Origin: Callaeas wilsoni
Lineage: Eukaryota; Chordata; Aves; Passeriformes; Callaeidae
Length of the DNA stretch: 64,000 nucleotides
Assembly: GCA_013398955.1 (NCBI GenBank)
Contig: VWPU01004516.1
Location: forward strand, 124,001 to 188,000
Direction: 5' to 3'
The translations under genes and the position numbers were made by a program. Numbering within the stretch: position 1 is the stretch's first letter; every line of letters starts with the position of its first letter. The notes under the pieces were generated by a model, which was not told the DNA's origin, made no database searches, and saw only the letters and a program-made list of their open reading frames with translations. Shown here in pieces: positions 1 to 13,187 of the stretch.

Positions 1-375
1 ACATTATTGTGGAAAGGAGGACAGGAATCATGAAAGTAAGGCATGGAAAGGTGTGGAAGCTATCTCAGGATCACACAGCAGAGCTGTACTAGGACTTGTA
101 GACAGCCAATGGACCCAAATGTTCTCTCCTCTGTTAGGCTGTTCTGACTAAAATTTCCACCTTCATCAGGCTCCTTAATTGTCACTTGTAACCTAGGGGT
201 TTAGTCTGAATCAGCTTCCAAAGTCATTTTGATTTAATGAAAGGCTGATAGGAACATCATCAGCCTTCTAATTGAGTGAAACCTCTCCATTAAATAGCAG
301 AGGGATTTGCACTGAGTTCTGAAAGTGACAAGAAAACACAGAAAACCATCATTAATGTGTCGCCTCCTTTTTCAC

Positions 376-476
376 ATCTTCTTTCCAGCTTTGGCAGCTT
401 CTTGGCTTTCTTCATCAGCATTGCTTTGTCATATCTACTCCACTTTCCTCTGAGGGGAAACTCATGTTTCTTGACT
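376..476 (-). other. Weak candidate internal exon
   Basis: On the minus strand an acceptor-like sequence (CTCTTACAG, preceded by a modest pyrimidine tract) is followed by 101 bases open in one frame, then a weak donor-like GTGAAA. The enclosing open frame is 75 codons (290-517) and the exon part is rich in Lys and Arg (residues such as KKAKKLPKLERR). I recognise no protein family. The purine-rich codons could equally be chance, there is no strong donor, and no neighbouring exon is seen. It is recorded because it is the only stretch in the left 5 kb with an acceptor, an open frame and biased codons together. Confidence 0.12.
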
Positions 477-2477
477 CTGTAAGAGCACATGTGCATCCCC
501 TGGGACAGGGGCTGCACTGCTTTGCCCCCTTTTCTACTTAGGGTAAGGTTTCATAAATTTCTGGTCATTGGGTTGGATCCACAGCAGGTGTAAACTCCAT
601 TCATGTCAGTGAATCCGTGATTGCTTGTGCCAACTGGAGATAAGGTTTCAGTCAGATTGGTGAGTGGATTTTTCCAAATAGGGAAAGAAATGTTGAAAGT
701 AAAATGAGCAAAACATCGCTTGTCCCTTTTTTTTCTTTTTTTTTTTTTTTGCGTTGGCTGTGCTTGGTTTTGTTTCATTTCACAAAGTCTTTCAGACCTA
801 AATGTCATCAGCTGTAGCAAAAACGTCCTCCAGAAAACACGATGACAAATTGTTAAAACAGAGCTAAGAGCCATCCCTGTAATTGTGGTTACTCTTGAAT
901 TTAACTCAGCTTTAACCCAACTGACTGATACATAAATTAGAATAACACAGATCCAGAAAGAAAAATGTGACAAATGGATTAGTTTGTGCACTTTTCTTGG
1001 TGATGTGTAACTCTGGGAAGTTAGAGCACTTGTGCATGGAGATGGCACTGGTCAATTCAGTCATCTATCATATAAATAGGGCACTGTATTCTCAAAATTG
1101 CATTTTCATCCCATGTAGGGCTTCACGCTGTTCTGTCACCTAAACAGTGAACAACCACAAATGTCTTTACTATTTGAGTTTTTCCTGTCCACTTCTGTTT
1201 TGTCTCTTTAGACTGAAAAGTGGGGGATTATTTCTTTCAGAGCATATATGAGATCCTAATGTTATCTCAGGGTCAGAAAAATAAAATGGATCCTAAATAA
1301 ATTTTCCTAAATCCTTTGTGACTCTTCTAATCTGCCTTTTTTTCCCCTACATGTTGGTATAGTTATTTCTTTTGCTGCTCACTGCTTTGTCTACAGATCC
1401 CAGAGCAGCTCTGCTGATTCCTTTCCTGACTGACTTAATCCTTGGTCTCACTTCTCTGCAGCTTTCTTCTATTTTAAGTCAGGGAATGGAGGCGAAGTGG
1501 GGGAGGGACAGGAAAATCATACAGTCTAACTTCCATAATTTTATGTTTTTACTGCTTGGAATGTATGATTCATGCACTTCCACATTTTGTCTTTTTTTTT
1601 TTCCTAGAGAGACTAACTTTAATGATCATAAATTACTGCAGCTAGAGGGGGAGCAGGGCCTTGCCAGCCCTCAGCATTCCCAGCCAAATCACCCTGCAAT
1701 TGTTTAGATTTCTTTTCAACTGCATAAAGTTCCTAGGTAGGGTGGAGGGAGGAAAACAGAGGCCCTAAGGCCCAGGTTCCTACAGCAGTCTGGGGGAAGC
1801 TTTTTCCTTAAGTAAAATTGCCTTTCTCAACAGTTTGCCTTGCCACCATCTATCATTAGACTGGTTTTATAGAACAGGGGAGTAAAACTGTATTCCAAAT
1901 TTCTAAGAAAATTCCTGTCTGGACCAACTGAGCTTTGCTCCAGACAAACTAAAGTCTGTGAGTGACAGCTGCTGTTTTGGGGGATCTCAAACTTTGGCTA
2001 TTCACAAAAAAATAGGGTGTTGAAAACTATCCTAAGATGTTACTGATTCTCACTTTAAGATTTAACTTCTCAGAGAGGAAGCTTCAGCCTGGATCTTCAA
2101 GCAATAAGAGGTTGTCCTTGGTTACCCAGGCCATGGACTTAATGAGACCTAGTGGTGTCCACAATCATTCTAAATGGCCTGAACTGACCTGATACATAAG
2201 CAGAAATGCTTGTTGGTTCCTCTGCTCAGGAGGGACACTCACAGTCACCCCTCTCTGCTTGTCTTTTGTTCATAATTGCTCTTGTGTGGGGAGCAAAGAG
2301 TCAATATGAAGCCTCTGGATTCAACAAGGACAGAATGTCATCTATTTCTCCGAGTCTGCAGTTTCCTGAAAATTCTTCTAAGTATGTCTTAGAAACCCCC
2401 ATGAACAACTCATATTACCTGCAGCTCTTCTTTGTGTCCTTCCTCAAAAGGACAGGAGTCTTGCAAGGGTTCTGACA

Positions 2478-2523
2478 CAAGGAAAAAAAACAAAACAAAC
2501 AAAAAAAAAAACCAAAAAAACAG
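2478..2523. repeat. A-rich low-complexity tract
   Basis: A run of A blocks separated by single or paired C residues. It could be a decayed poly-A tail or slippage product; no CR1 body lies beside it. Confidence 0.8.
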
Positions 2524-4908
2524 AGGAAGAAAAGACTGAATGCCCTTTCCGGACATCTTTTATCCTCCTTCACTCACTTTCCAAAGGGACATACAATATT
2601 ATTTTCCTCAGGAAATGTAGTTTATAATCACTTTCTAAGTTTCATTCTTCCTACTTTCCTTAAGATGCATTTTGCACTAAAATAATTAGAATTTGACTCT
2701 GTGGATTTCTTGTTTAATATTTCCCATGAAATATTTGTTATAAAAAAAAAATCACCTGGTTTTAGATTTCTCTCTCTCCTCCCAGTCATGCCCATGAAAA
2801 TTCTTTTTCTGTCTGTAGCTGTTCTCTGGACCCCCAGTCTGAAGGGGGCTGGACCTGCAGTGCATCTGGGTACATGCTGTATGGTGCTTTGACCTAATTC
2901 CACTTGGGTCTTGCCAGGTGCATTCCCCTACTTACCACTCTAGCTGACCCTTTAAATTCCTCCAGTGTGCCAGATGTTCCCAAAATTGTGTTCTCCCTGG
3001 GTGCATTTTAAGGCAGAGCTCTCCTTCCTCCCAGGCTCAGCCACAGCTGTGAGCTGATGGAGCTGCCTCTCCCCACTGCTGTGAACTTTAATCGGGTTCT
3101 AAAGTTTCATTATCATAGTGATCCATTCTGGAAGATATTTCACGTTCCCCAAGCCCCAGGCAAGTCCTAACAATCTTGTTTAATATTCTTTTAGTTTTTT
3201 CTTTCCTCATTTTTTCTCCCTTTCTCTTTGATACTGTTCTGCAGGTGCTGGAGAAATACAAGGCTCCAAGGTCTGTATCTCCCAAGACTGCTGCAGTTTT
3301 TAGCTTTCAGCCACATTCCAGGAGCCACTCTCCTTTTCATGGCCGACAGCTGGTCTTTTTCAGGAATCACTGGCTCACAGTCAGGGAACTCTTATCATAT
3401 GCCTTGTAAGATTCTTAGTGGCTGACATAATTTGCCAAATGCCAGCTTTCCTTCACAGATTTTTCTGGTCTTTCCAGCTCCACAGATACTTGGCTGCCAG
3501 GTATAACTCCCCATCATTAAAATATAACTTTGGGCTCCCTCATCTCAAAAGTGTGTGCGTGAGGATGTAGATGGGGAGTGAAAAAGAAAATTGTTTTAAT
3601 TTTTTTTTTTTTGCTGTGTGCAGGGTTTGTGTGCAGATCATCCCCCTGAGACCTCCAATTGCTCTTATATGCTATGCCAGTGGCTGGGAGCATTAATGAA
3701 TACATGCTAGCTAGTGAAAGTGCAGCGATGAGAACTGTGTCTGACCCTACCACTGCAATTATTGCCCATAACAATTAGTTTACTCTTACAGGAATACATT
3801 AGGAAGAATGACTGCTACTACATTTGTCTCAGAGCATGGAAGAACACCATAACTGCTGATTTGTACTGTACGAATTCTGAGAACACTGCCTACGGACACA
3901 AGTTGATGGTTATTTCCTAAATGTCACGATTTTATCTTGATGACCCTGTATTAGGCCAGAAGTTAAAGTCCCTGTCCTTTCACAGTTTGAATCAGTAGTC
4001 TTTTAGGTAGAAAACAGAGGCCATTTAGTGTAGGCAGTGCACAGTCATTACTTCAAAGATATCCTAAATTTAGTCCTTGCTGCTGTGATGACTCATCCAG
4101 ACATATTGCACTGCAGGAAGTAATGAAAAAGCATCAGAATAATGCAAAGTAATTCACTGCTCCTGTAACATCTCTCTGATTACGTTTTCCCTAGCTCCTT
4201 GGCCTAGAGACTCCGACCTTGACTTCCTTATGTTTTTATTGGGTTTTTTGCTTGCACCAAAATATTCAGTATTGTCTTAGTACCTTCCCAATGAATCGTC
4301 ATGGTCTGAGCACGCAATGAAGCACAAGAACTCAGTATACAGAACACGTGGAGGATGTATAAGAAGTGGGAAAGGGTTCATGCTCTACCTGTAGGGCTTG
4401 AAGTTTAAAAAAGAGGACATCATCTTGTCATGCTTGAATCCAAATCAGCACTGACCAGAGGAGTGGGCTTTCCACGGTCACAGATGAGCAGCTACTTCTT
4501 TGCACAGTTTGCTATAGTGGACAAAAGTCCTCTGATAATCTTAAGAATGTTTAAACCATTAACCATTTCAGTCTCTCCCAGCATGGAATTAATTCTATAA
4601 AACTACAATTTTATTTTTTTCTTTGGTGGAATCAAAATGTTGAAAATGTTATAATTTTCCAAATTATTGTGTCAGAGGTGAAGGAGGAAGAAACCATCAG
4701 GATGTAGTTTGCCTCATGCGACTGGGCCAGTCCAGGACCTGCTGGTATCACTCAAGACTCAGTTGAGGGAGGACCTGAGGCCTCCATACTTACATGCTTT
4801 GACTGGGGAATCTTCTCTATCAAATGTTTGTTATATAACTTCATTTCCTGACTCGGTAACCAAAGCTGCCTAGGTAAACAGTGGCCATTCCAAGGGTCCA
4901 TTTAGAAC

Positions 4909-5188
4909 TATGGAATTGCAGAGTCATAGAATGGCTTGGGCTGGAATGCATCTCTCATTCCAAACCTTCTGCCATGGGCAGGGACACCTTCCACTATCCC
5001 AGGTTGCTCCAAGCCCTGTCCAACCTGGCCTTGGACACTTACAGGGATGGGGCAGCCACAGCTTCTCTGGGCAACCTGTGCCAGGGCCTCACTTCCCTTT
5101 GAGTGAAGGATTTCTTCCAAACATCTAAGTACTGGAAGACCACGATGAGGTTTCCCTGGAGCCATCTCTTCTCCAGGCTGAGCTCCAT
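4909..5188 (-). mobile_element. CR1 LINE 3' fragment, minus orientation
   Basis: Reading the minus strand gives the standard bird CR1 3' region: a start near GAGCTCAGCCTGGAGAAGAG, then the block around 'aaggccaggttggacaggg' at about 5010-5035, then the 'tgtccctgcccatggcag' block at about 4970-4990, ending in the CATTCTATGACTCTGCAA tail at 4918-4935. Only about 280 bases remain, so it is a 5'-truncated, dead copy of the kind typical for CR1, which lacks target-site duplications of fixed length. Open frames of 72-85 codons inside it come from this non-coding 3' region and are not genes. Confidence 0.95.
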
Positions 5189-5747
5189 TTCTGTGCAGTG
5201 AAACACAAAAACATTCACCAATTTATTTTAGTAGCAAACTGTGAAGAAAGAACAATGGTTCAGAAAATGTTCTTCACAATAATTACAAATGTAATTGCAA
5301 CAACTACAGGAATAATTGTTCTTGAGAACAAAAGACTGACTCCAATCTTTAGCCATATACAAGAAAATACTATTCACTTTTAAAGCGTCAGCATATTCTT
5401 GTTCAAATATCTAAAAATAACATCCTTTTCCTGGATGAGAAATGTGAGCCCTGTGCATATGAGACCAGTTCTCACCTAAATATTTCTGAAGGCTCCTTAA
5501 GATGAGAATTCTGTAACAAAGGGGAAATTAGAGTAGCAAATTCAATCCTTACGATTCCGGCATTAAATCTTCAGCTTTATTGTCACCAACCGTCAAAATC
5601 ATTACAATGCCCCTTGTTATACTTTAAGCTGAAGCAGCTGACCAGCTTTAAATGGGATGTCCTTGGCTGAATAGGTTTATTTCCTGAACAAGACAGATTT
5701 GAATTAGTCAAAATTACTTGGTTTTGCCCAATGCACAAAATCATAGG
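5189..5747. other. Unique spacer between two CR1 pieces
   Basis: AT-rich sequence with no gene, RNA or repeat that I recognise. Confidence 0.6.
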
Positions 5748-6060
5748 ATATTTTGTATTATAAAGAACTTCATGAGACCTCTAGTCCAACTTCAAGGTAG
5801 AGTCAACATTTAATATGACCCAGTTCCTTGGGGCTTATTCCAGTTTGATGCTTAAAAAATGACATTTAAAAAATGTCCAAGGACCAAGATTTCACAAGCT
5901 CTTTGAGGCACTTCCAATGCTTCACTGGCCTTTGATGAGAAATATTTTATTTCTATCAAGTCAGAACCTTGCCTGTTTAGTTTATAGTCATTGCCTGAAA
6001 TGCCTGCACCATGCATCTTCATAAAGACCCTTATACCATCCCGATAAACTCCTCTATGGT
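5748..6060 (-). mobile_element. Old, divergent CR1 fragment, minus orientation
   Basis: The pattern TCATAGGAT ... 'gacctctagtccaac' at 5748-5792 followed by 'gacccagttccttggggc' matches the 3' end of older CR1 subfamilies read on the minus strand. The match to CR1 fades towards 5900-6060, where 'gatgagaaatattttattt' still resembles the 'gaagaaattttt' block. Divergence is clearly higher than in the other copies, so this is an ancient insertion and its left-hand limit on the element (right on the window) is uncertain. Confidence 0.7.
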
Positions 6061-8394
6061 TTTGGAATACATAGTTCAGTATGGAAAGTGGTACATTTCT
6101 GCATAAAGTATTTAATAGTTTCAAAACAAAATGTTTTCATACTTCAGTTTCAAAACAGCATATTGTCACTAAAGAGATGGGGGAAAAAAAAGGAAATTAT
6201 ACCGTTTGGGTCATGTGAAACATTTAATTTAGACCAAAACTCAGTGTTTTGTTTTGCTGTTTTTCTCTTGGGCACTAAATTGAAAAAGTATGTATTCACA
6301 AACCTCTAGATAAGCTCTCTGTTTATGGTGATTTATGAACTGCTGGTGGAAAATCGGTAGAAGTTATTTTCTGTTAGCTAAATAGAAAAATACAACCTTC
6401 AATCTGCAACTATGAAGAGCTGTAATTTGGAAAACACAACATGTGATAGAAATGGATTACGGTGCTATTCCATTCAGATGCATGACTTCACTGTTTCTCT
6501 AAGCTGTGTCCTTTTAATGTGGATTTAATAACATCAGGCACCAGAAGGAACTAGTTCCTTTTCAAACTGAAGAACACACGATGTTTCCATAACTGAGCCT
6601 CTTAATTGCTGAACAAGGAGCAAAGCCTTTTCTTGCTTTGGATTGGAAAGTGTTTCCATTTTATGTGTGTAATGACAAAATGTATAGACTTTGTGTCTGG
6701 GTGTAGGGATGGAAAGTAAATTCTAACATACTTTGAAGTTTATTGAGGTGGCACCGCAGAGGTTCCTCCTGTAACACTGCAAAACTGTGCTTCCACTTCC
6801 TGATACTCTTTTCAGGATAAAAAGCTAATCGTGTTTTCCTACAAATATATGTCTGGATCATAAAGTGGTCCACAAATGATTTATTTTTCAAAACTGAGAT
6901 TCTTTGCCTCAGAAAATCTGAGAGCAATGACATCCTGGCCAGTTCCTCAGTACAATAATGTCACAGGGAATATAGTAGCCGTTGACTATGGAAAAGGGTG
7001 AAGCAAATGACACTGTCTGGATTTTCAGGAAGTTCTTAGAAAGAGTAAAAATGTTTGCTCCACTTTGCATGTTTTACTCAGGGTTAATACTGGTGGGACC
7101 CACAGACAACAAAGTGGAAGAAATGAAGTGCCTAAATTGATTGAACTCAAAACAACAGCAGCTACTGAACAACAACAAATGATCTTCAGCCTGGATGTAG
7201 TCACTCACACAGAGGAGCAATGGAAGGAAAAGGCCTTTGTTTCCAAAACGGTGTGATGCCATGGGCAGACAGACATTTGGATTCTGGGAATCACACGTAC
7301 TCTTGATTCACAGTAGTGTTCCAGCGATACTTTTTGCCCAGTTCCTACTGTGGTTGTTGGAGCCTGAGACTGATTTACGTAGTCCAAAAATTAGATCTCA
7401 GATGACAGAAGGAAAGATCACCGTAGAAAGTCTCTGAGGGCATGTTGCTTTTTATACTCTTACTTATCATTTGCTACCACCAAGTGTTAAAGTAAGGGGA
7501 CCAATAACAAGAGACCTTTGGCTTAACTCAGTGTGATAAGCTTCCTATTTATCCCCTCTTATCTCGAAAGTGCCACAAAATTCTTGTGTGCTCTGCAGTT
7601 TACAGAGTGTGTGACTGCTCTGTTGGTCAGCAGGAATGAAGCAGGGATATGTTTGACAAATTGCATCCATGGGGCACAATCCTGGCCTGCAAAATCAGTA
7701 GAAGAAAGTTGATTTACATGCAATGTGCAATCTCCAGAGCCCTAAGTGGGTGTTATTTGAGTAGCACAGAAAATAGGGTGTTTTCCAAATATAGAAAGTG
7801 CCCAAAACATCACTGTTTGGGGACAGCTGGCAGGACTATTATCCTGGCCAGGTTTCTGTCTCCACTGACAGTGCTCCAGCCGGGAAGAATCTGAGGCAGA
7901 CCAGTGCCTTCAGCACAGCTGCTCTATGGGACCGGTGCTTCCTCCTGCCTACTGCCTGCAGCAGCCTGAAGTGACTCAGAAACTCCAGAAAAGGAAGCAT
8001 TTTAATTGCTGCTGTGAAGTGCTAGGGGACACTAGCATTTTCCCCCCTGTTTGAGTAAAAGAGGAAAATTCAACTCAAATGCTTCTCACATTTGCAAGAT
8101 TTCCAACGACTCAGCTCAGCAAGACAGATTTTCTTCCATGTTCAATCAACTCTCTAACACCTCTCCAGAATTTTATAAGTCAGTGCTCTGTGTAGTTGTG
8201 AGAAGCTGGTTCACCTCTGTGAAGAGATTTGAAGTGCCCTTTGACTTTCCTATCACCATTTAGTGTGGTATGTACCCTGTCTGCTAGAAAAGCTACTCTC
8301 TTTCCTTGTCTCCAACCCATCATCTCATCAGCTTCCAACCCAGGAAATACTTACACATATCCTCCGTCTATAAAAAAGAACTTGGGTTCCAGAC

Positions 8395-8426
8395 AAATAC
8401 ATAAATAAATAAACAAACAAACAAAA
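8395..8426. repeat. (AAAT)n and (AAAC)n microsatellite
   Basis: Short ATAA units pass directly into CAAA units, a compound tetranucleotide tract of about 30 bases. Confidence 0.85.
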
Positions 8427-8492
8427 TAGCCAAACACCAATCCCTTTACTAGATCTGAGCTGTTCACTTTGAGTAAATGAAGTTTTTATTGA

Positions 8493-8505
8493 GCAGCAGA
8501 GGGCC
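8493..8505 (+). promoter_or_regulatory. CTCF-like motif
   Basis: The 13 bases GCAGCAGAGGGCC agree with the vertebrate CTCF core CCASYAGRKGGCR at 11 of 13 positions by eye; the mismatches are at the first and last position. It is a word match only. The flanks are ordinary unique DNA. Confidence 0.25.
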
Positions 8506-10503
8506 CATGGCACTGATTCCACAGTTAGGGTCTGTCTTGGTCAGGTCAAGGTAATATATCCATCAGACACTGAGCAGTAGAACAAGAAGGAAAAGAGGGA
8601 GGAAGGATGTATGAATATCAGGAGTACTGCTAGGATAATGTGGCATAATCTCAGTTCATGGATTTTTCCTGAGCCTTCATTCCATGGCTACCTCGTGAAG
8701 TGAAACCTTCTTGAATTTTGGCACTCCATTTGTGGTTATTTAATCACATAGGCTTTCCCTGCACGCCATGAGGAGACAAGAGGACACAGAGAATAACCTA
8801 TCCTATCCATAATAAATAAATAAATACAATAGATCAGCTCATGGAGATTTCCTGACTCCACTGGTTACAGAGGATCAATGATTGCTCAATCAGATCATCT
8901 CACTTTTATGTGGATGAAATTAAAAATAACAATCCTATCGTCCTCTTGCCAATTGCTCAGAAAGTGAGAGTAGCACAGAGCAGGAATGAAGGAATAAACA
9001 TTAAAAATTAAGATAGGTATATAGATAAGGTCTTACTGATGTGGAAAAACCTACCATACCTCACCAAGGCTGGTCTGTGGAGCAGGATACGGCATAAGCA
9101 GTTATTCACACTTGATCTTTAGGGTAAGTGTACTGCTTAGTCTTTCTTGTTTAAACGTTACAGCCACAAAACTAGCTAATAAATTTCTGGCTGACAAGCC
9201 TGACAGAGCAATAAGTAAAAACAGGAAGGCATTTATTACATATTACCCTGAATTTATCAGCTTTGCCTTCAAAAGGGGAAATAACACAAAGCAAATTGTG
9301 GGAAGTTTTTTTATCTGCTAGAAAAATATGCCCTGTGCCCCAGTCAAAAAACAAGCTGTTGTGAAGTAACCATATTATTTAAAGATACAAGTCAAACAGG
9401 AAGAGGAAAACCAAACAAGCATGGCTTGAAAATTTCCCACAAGTGAGCTCTGACAGCCAGAATGCAGTGATGGAATTGCTGACAGAGTCTGAGCTGCAGG
9501 GCAACCATCAAGTTTTCCAGCCCAGAGGGCTAGAGAAAGGGAATGGAAGGGACTCTCTTCTCATTTGAATATTTGTCTCTGGCTATACATTCATGGTTTT
9601 TGCTTTATTACTTTTTCTAAGACCAAATCAATGTCAGCAATGGAGATTTTATCTTTCCTTTTGAGGTGAGGTCACTTCTAAACACCAAGATGTGTCTGAA
9701 ATACCACCAGTTACTGATGCAAGAAACCACAGGCAAGGAACCATGGATAATTTAGCAATATTCCTTTGAAGCATTTTAGTTCATGCATAAATTTAGGCAA
9801 ACAGGAATTAAAAATGAAAACTGTGTAGGACTAATGGATATTTTAGGTTGGATGGATATTTTGGGTTTAGGATCACTGTGAGTCTGACAGCTGGCGAAAT
9901 GGGTTATGTGGAAAACCTGTTGGCTGGAGCCATCAAGCCACATAACATGAACCTGCTGTCTGAGAAATACAGTGGTGGAAAAGGCATCTGTGTAGCTCAC
10001 CTGCTCCTGGGATAGCCCCAGCTTTCACTCCACAGTCTGTTTTCAACCTGACAACAGAGCTAATACTTGAAGTCACAGTCCTTATTGCAGTGCTGAGGGG
10101 TTCTTTTGTTTTTTGGGTTTTTTGGGCTTCTTTTTCATCCTCAAAACCCCATCCTCAGAATAGAAACATTTATAAGCATCAAGCTGACAAGCACTAGCAC
10201 TCTGGATTTTTGTTTGCTTTATCTTACACAAAGACACCACTCCACAAATCCCCAAGATTTGCAAACGATCCCTGATGAATCATCTCTATTCAGAAGAATG
10301 AGTGTTAAAAATGTTTTCTTCAGCAGCAGAGTTGCCAGTTCACTTGCTACACATTTTCCTATATGCAGAAGCCTTCGCAAAGATGTATTCTAGCATATCT
10401 TGTGTAAAGGGAATTAAAATAATAACATGAAATTTGTTAGGATCTTAGGCCACAAAGACTATTATAATCATCAAGGTCAACCTATGGCATACACTTGCCC
10501 GAC

Positions 10504-10637
10504 TATATATATATATATATATAAAAAATATTTTCTATAACATTCAAATCTACTCTATAACATTATATTCTATAATATACTCTATAATATTCTATAACAC
10601 ATAATATTATGGAACATATAATATTCTACAACATTAC
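10504..10637. repeat. AT-rich satellite-like patch
   Basis: A (TA)n run at 10504-10522 is followed by imperfect repeats of the words CTATAACATT and CTATAATATT up to about 10637. The imperfect units of roughly 10-16 bases suggest local tandem duplication with decay. No coding content. Confidence 0.75.
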
Positions 10638-11279
10638 CCACAGATTCCTGGATTAGACAAAATAACATCTTCCCACATGTTTTGGAAAAACCAAAAAGAA
10701 ATTGGTAACTTGTCAGTACGGCACGTCTTACATAAAAGAACCAGTTTGATTTTAGAGAGTGAAGTGAAAGGACATGAACTAATTTTTGGCAAATAACACA
10801 GGTTCAATAATTTAGGCTGATCTCAATTCCAAACTGAATGTCAGCTTCCAGTCCAAATTCCATTTTGTATTCCCACTTGATATTGTCAGAATTTTAAGTG
10901 TCCAGTTTACTGTGCCTTTCTTTGTTGTGCTAGACTATCAAAACCTAATTAACATAATTAATCTATTATAGATTAACTTTTAAAGCATTTTCATAATTAC
11001 TAAGAGGAACACTTTCCTTCACAGTACACATCCCAGCTCTGTCATATAATGAATATAAATCAAAAATACAAACATGTATTTGGGCCAGGAATCAAAGTCT
11101 ATGTATTAATATGATAACTAGATTATATTTTGTAAAAGGCACTGGAAACCTGAGTTTATTTTAGACCTGACTTTGCCAAGAAGTTATTTTATAAACTTAT
11201 TCCTTTCCAGGGAGCCTTCCCATGCTCCTAAACAGAAGTAAAGCCATGCAACACAGAACAAAAGGTCATAAATTACTTT

Positions 11280-11510
11280 ACTGACAATTTTCTTAGTCTA
11301 TGTTTTCACATTTGTCGGGCTGCTCTGACAAGACGTATAGTCATGTAGAACCAAATTAATACACAGGGAGGCTTTGTCATTAAAGAAATGCAAGCTGATT
11401 TCTTTCATTATGACCGTCAGGAGAGCTGCATTTGCAGTGCAAACAGCTACGGTGTTCTCTGAGCTAATATTGCTGTGGCACACAGCTAACTCGTAGCAAC
11501 CTGGATCCTG
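11280..11510. promoter_or_regulatory. Candidate conserved non-coding element
   Basis: Repeat-free block that retains several CpGs in CpG-poor surroundings and has densely packed octamer/homeodomain-like words (AAATGCAAG at about 11386, ATTTGCAGTGCAAAC at about 11430, GCTAATATTGCTG at about 11462). The minus-strand 74-codon frame across it (11298-11522) matches nothing I know. The call rests on composition alone. Confidence 0.25.
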
Positions 11511-13187
11511 AAACTGGGGCAAAGCCTTTGTTGAAATCCTCAGGGAAGAAACTGCTTCAAATCCAGGTGCTTAATGGCAGAACCATGCGTAAACTGAAAT
11601 GCATAACATACATTCATCCTGCTATTAAAGCAGCACATTAAAAGGAAAAGAATGAGGAAAGAAAGTCATAAGAAACCTCAAGAATTTTCAGCTTACTAAC
11701 AATTCAAATACTCTGCATGATGTTACATATGACCAGATTTTTACCCTTGGATCGAAGCTGACATGAAAACATTTCTTGGAGGAGAAGCTAAACTCAGATT
11801 CTGATGTTAAGGAGTTAAAAAACAAACAATTTGGTCCAGTACCTCTGCTCTGACCCTGGCTCAGGAAGAGATGTAAACACATGCTTCACTCTGCCTGGGT
11901 GCACTAAATGCCCTCACCACATATTTTCCTGCCAGCTGCTGTACAGAAACACACAGGCAGGACGTCAGAAACCACAAGATAATATGCCCAGAGAAGAGCT
12001 AGTTTCCCTGCAATCCCGTGGGAAGAAAGCCAGTGAATTCACAGCTAACACTGTAAAACTGCAAGGTACATCACAAAGACCCAAACCAAGGAGTGCTGGA
12101 GTTCTGATTAATCTCAGCCCTGTGAGACTTGCCAAATTTTTCAGCAGCAGTGGAAAAGCGCATAAGAGTTTATAGAGTTGTTAATGCAGTTTGAATCCCA
12201 GCCTCAGTGATTCAGATGGGATGAGCTCCTTTATCTAGTGGATATCTTTGATTCAGAAACTTGGGAGAAAAACTGCAGAGACAGATTCGATAACTAGAGG
12301 TTAGCTTAAATAAAGCCTCTTCAGAGTCTGATTAGTGGTGAAGCTGTGTTCAGACCAAGCAAATCTCTAGTTTCTTTTTCACTGGTTTAATTCCTTCCTC
12401 CTTCTGAGGGAGGAAAAACAGTACAACAATTATTTTTTTCATGGTATTTTGGCACTTCTGTTTCCTGTTGTGGACAGAACCTAGAAGCTAAGAAACTTCT
12501 GACTGAAACAATTGAAGTAGTACTGGAAAATTCAAACAGGAAGCAAGATGTAATTTTTTTAACAGTGACGGCAATTAATCACAGGAACAGCTTTGCCAAT
12601 GGATTTGGTGGATTTACCAGTCCTTAAATCGAGTCTGTCTTTCCTTCTAAGTGTGATTACTCTAATTTAAGGCATTGGTTTTAACACAGGAAACACTGAG
12701 TAAAATACTCTGGTTTAACAAGGTTGTTACAAAGATCTCCCTGGTCTTAAGACTAAGAAAATATTTACAAGACAGATTTTGGGACACATTCTTTCAGAGC
12801 ATGAATGTGGAGGACAGAGAGAAGAGAGGTGAATACATCCCAGACTTGGACTATCCTCATGAATAGGACACTCCACTGAGAGAAAGACCAAAAGATTACC
12901 GACTTTGTTTCAGGTCAGGTACAGAGAGGGATGGAAACAAGTTCACTTTCCAAAGGAGCTTCCTCCTCTGTGCTTAATTTACTAGTCCAGGTGTGCAGTG
13001 TGGCACTCTGACTTTAGGAGAGGCTCATGCTAGGAAAAAGCTGAATAAAAATAAACTTTATTTTCAGCTCCAGAGTTAGATGCCTGGCTAGTTACCTGTC
13101 CTTAAGTGCAGTGCTAACTCATTTTCTGGGCATTCATTGTGGCTATTTTAGGCATCTCCTTGCTAGTGGCCACAGCAAATTACATTG

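Larger units (their letters stand above)
1..4908. other. Unique intergenic or intronic DNA, no gene recognised
   Basis: AT-rich, non-repetitive sequence with no CR1 fragment. Open frames here (the longest is 165 codons on the minus strand at 551-1048) have no recognisable domain, run through homopolymer tracts and look like chance. A polypyrimidine/poly-T patch lies at 727-750, an A/C-rich low-complexity tract at 2478-2523 and a T run at 3600-3612. One exon-like stretch at 376-476 is listed separately. Confidence 0.7.
6061..13187. other. Long unique non-coding stretch
   Basis: About 7 kb without CR1 or a convincing gene. It contains small A/T-rich simple repeats (8395-8426, 8810-8826), a CTCF-like word at 8493-8505, an AT satellite-like patch at 10504-10637 and a possible conserved block at 11280-11510. 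Open frames up to 114 codons (11831-12175 plus) show no family resemblance. Confidence 0.65.

Noticed and set aside
551..1048. 165-codon minus-strand frame
   Set aside because: Includes a poly-lysine run from the T tract at 727-750, has no family resemblance and is within chance length for this base composition over 64 kb.
6661..7262. Frames of 62-90 codons on both strands
   Set aside because: Chance frames in unique DNA without domain or splice support.
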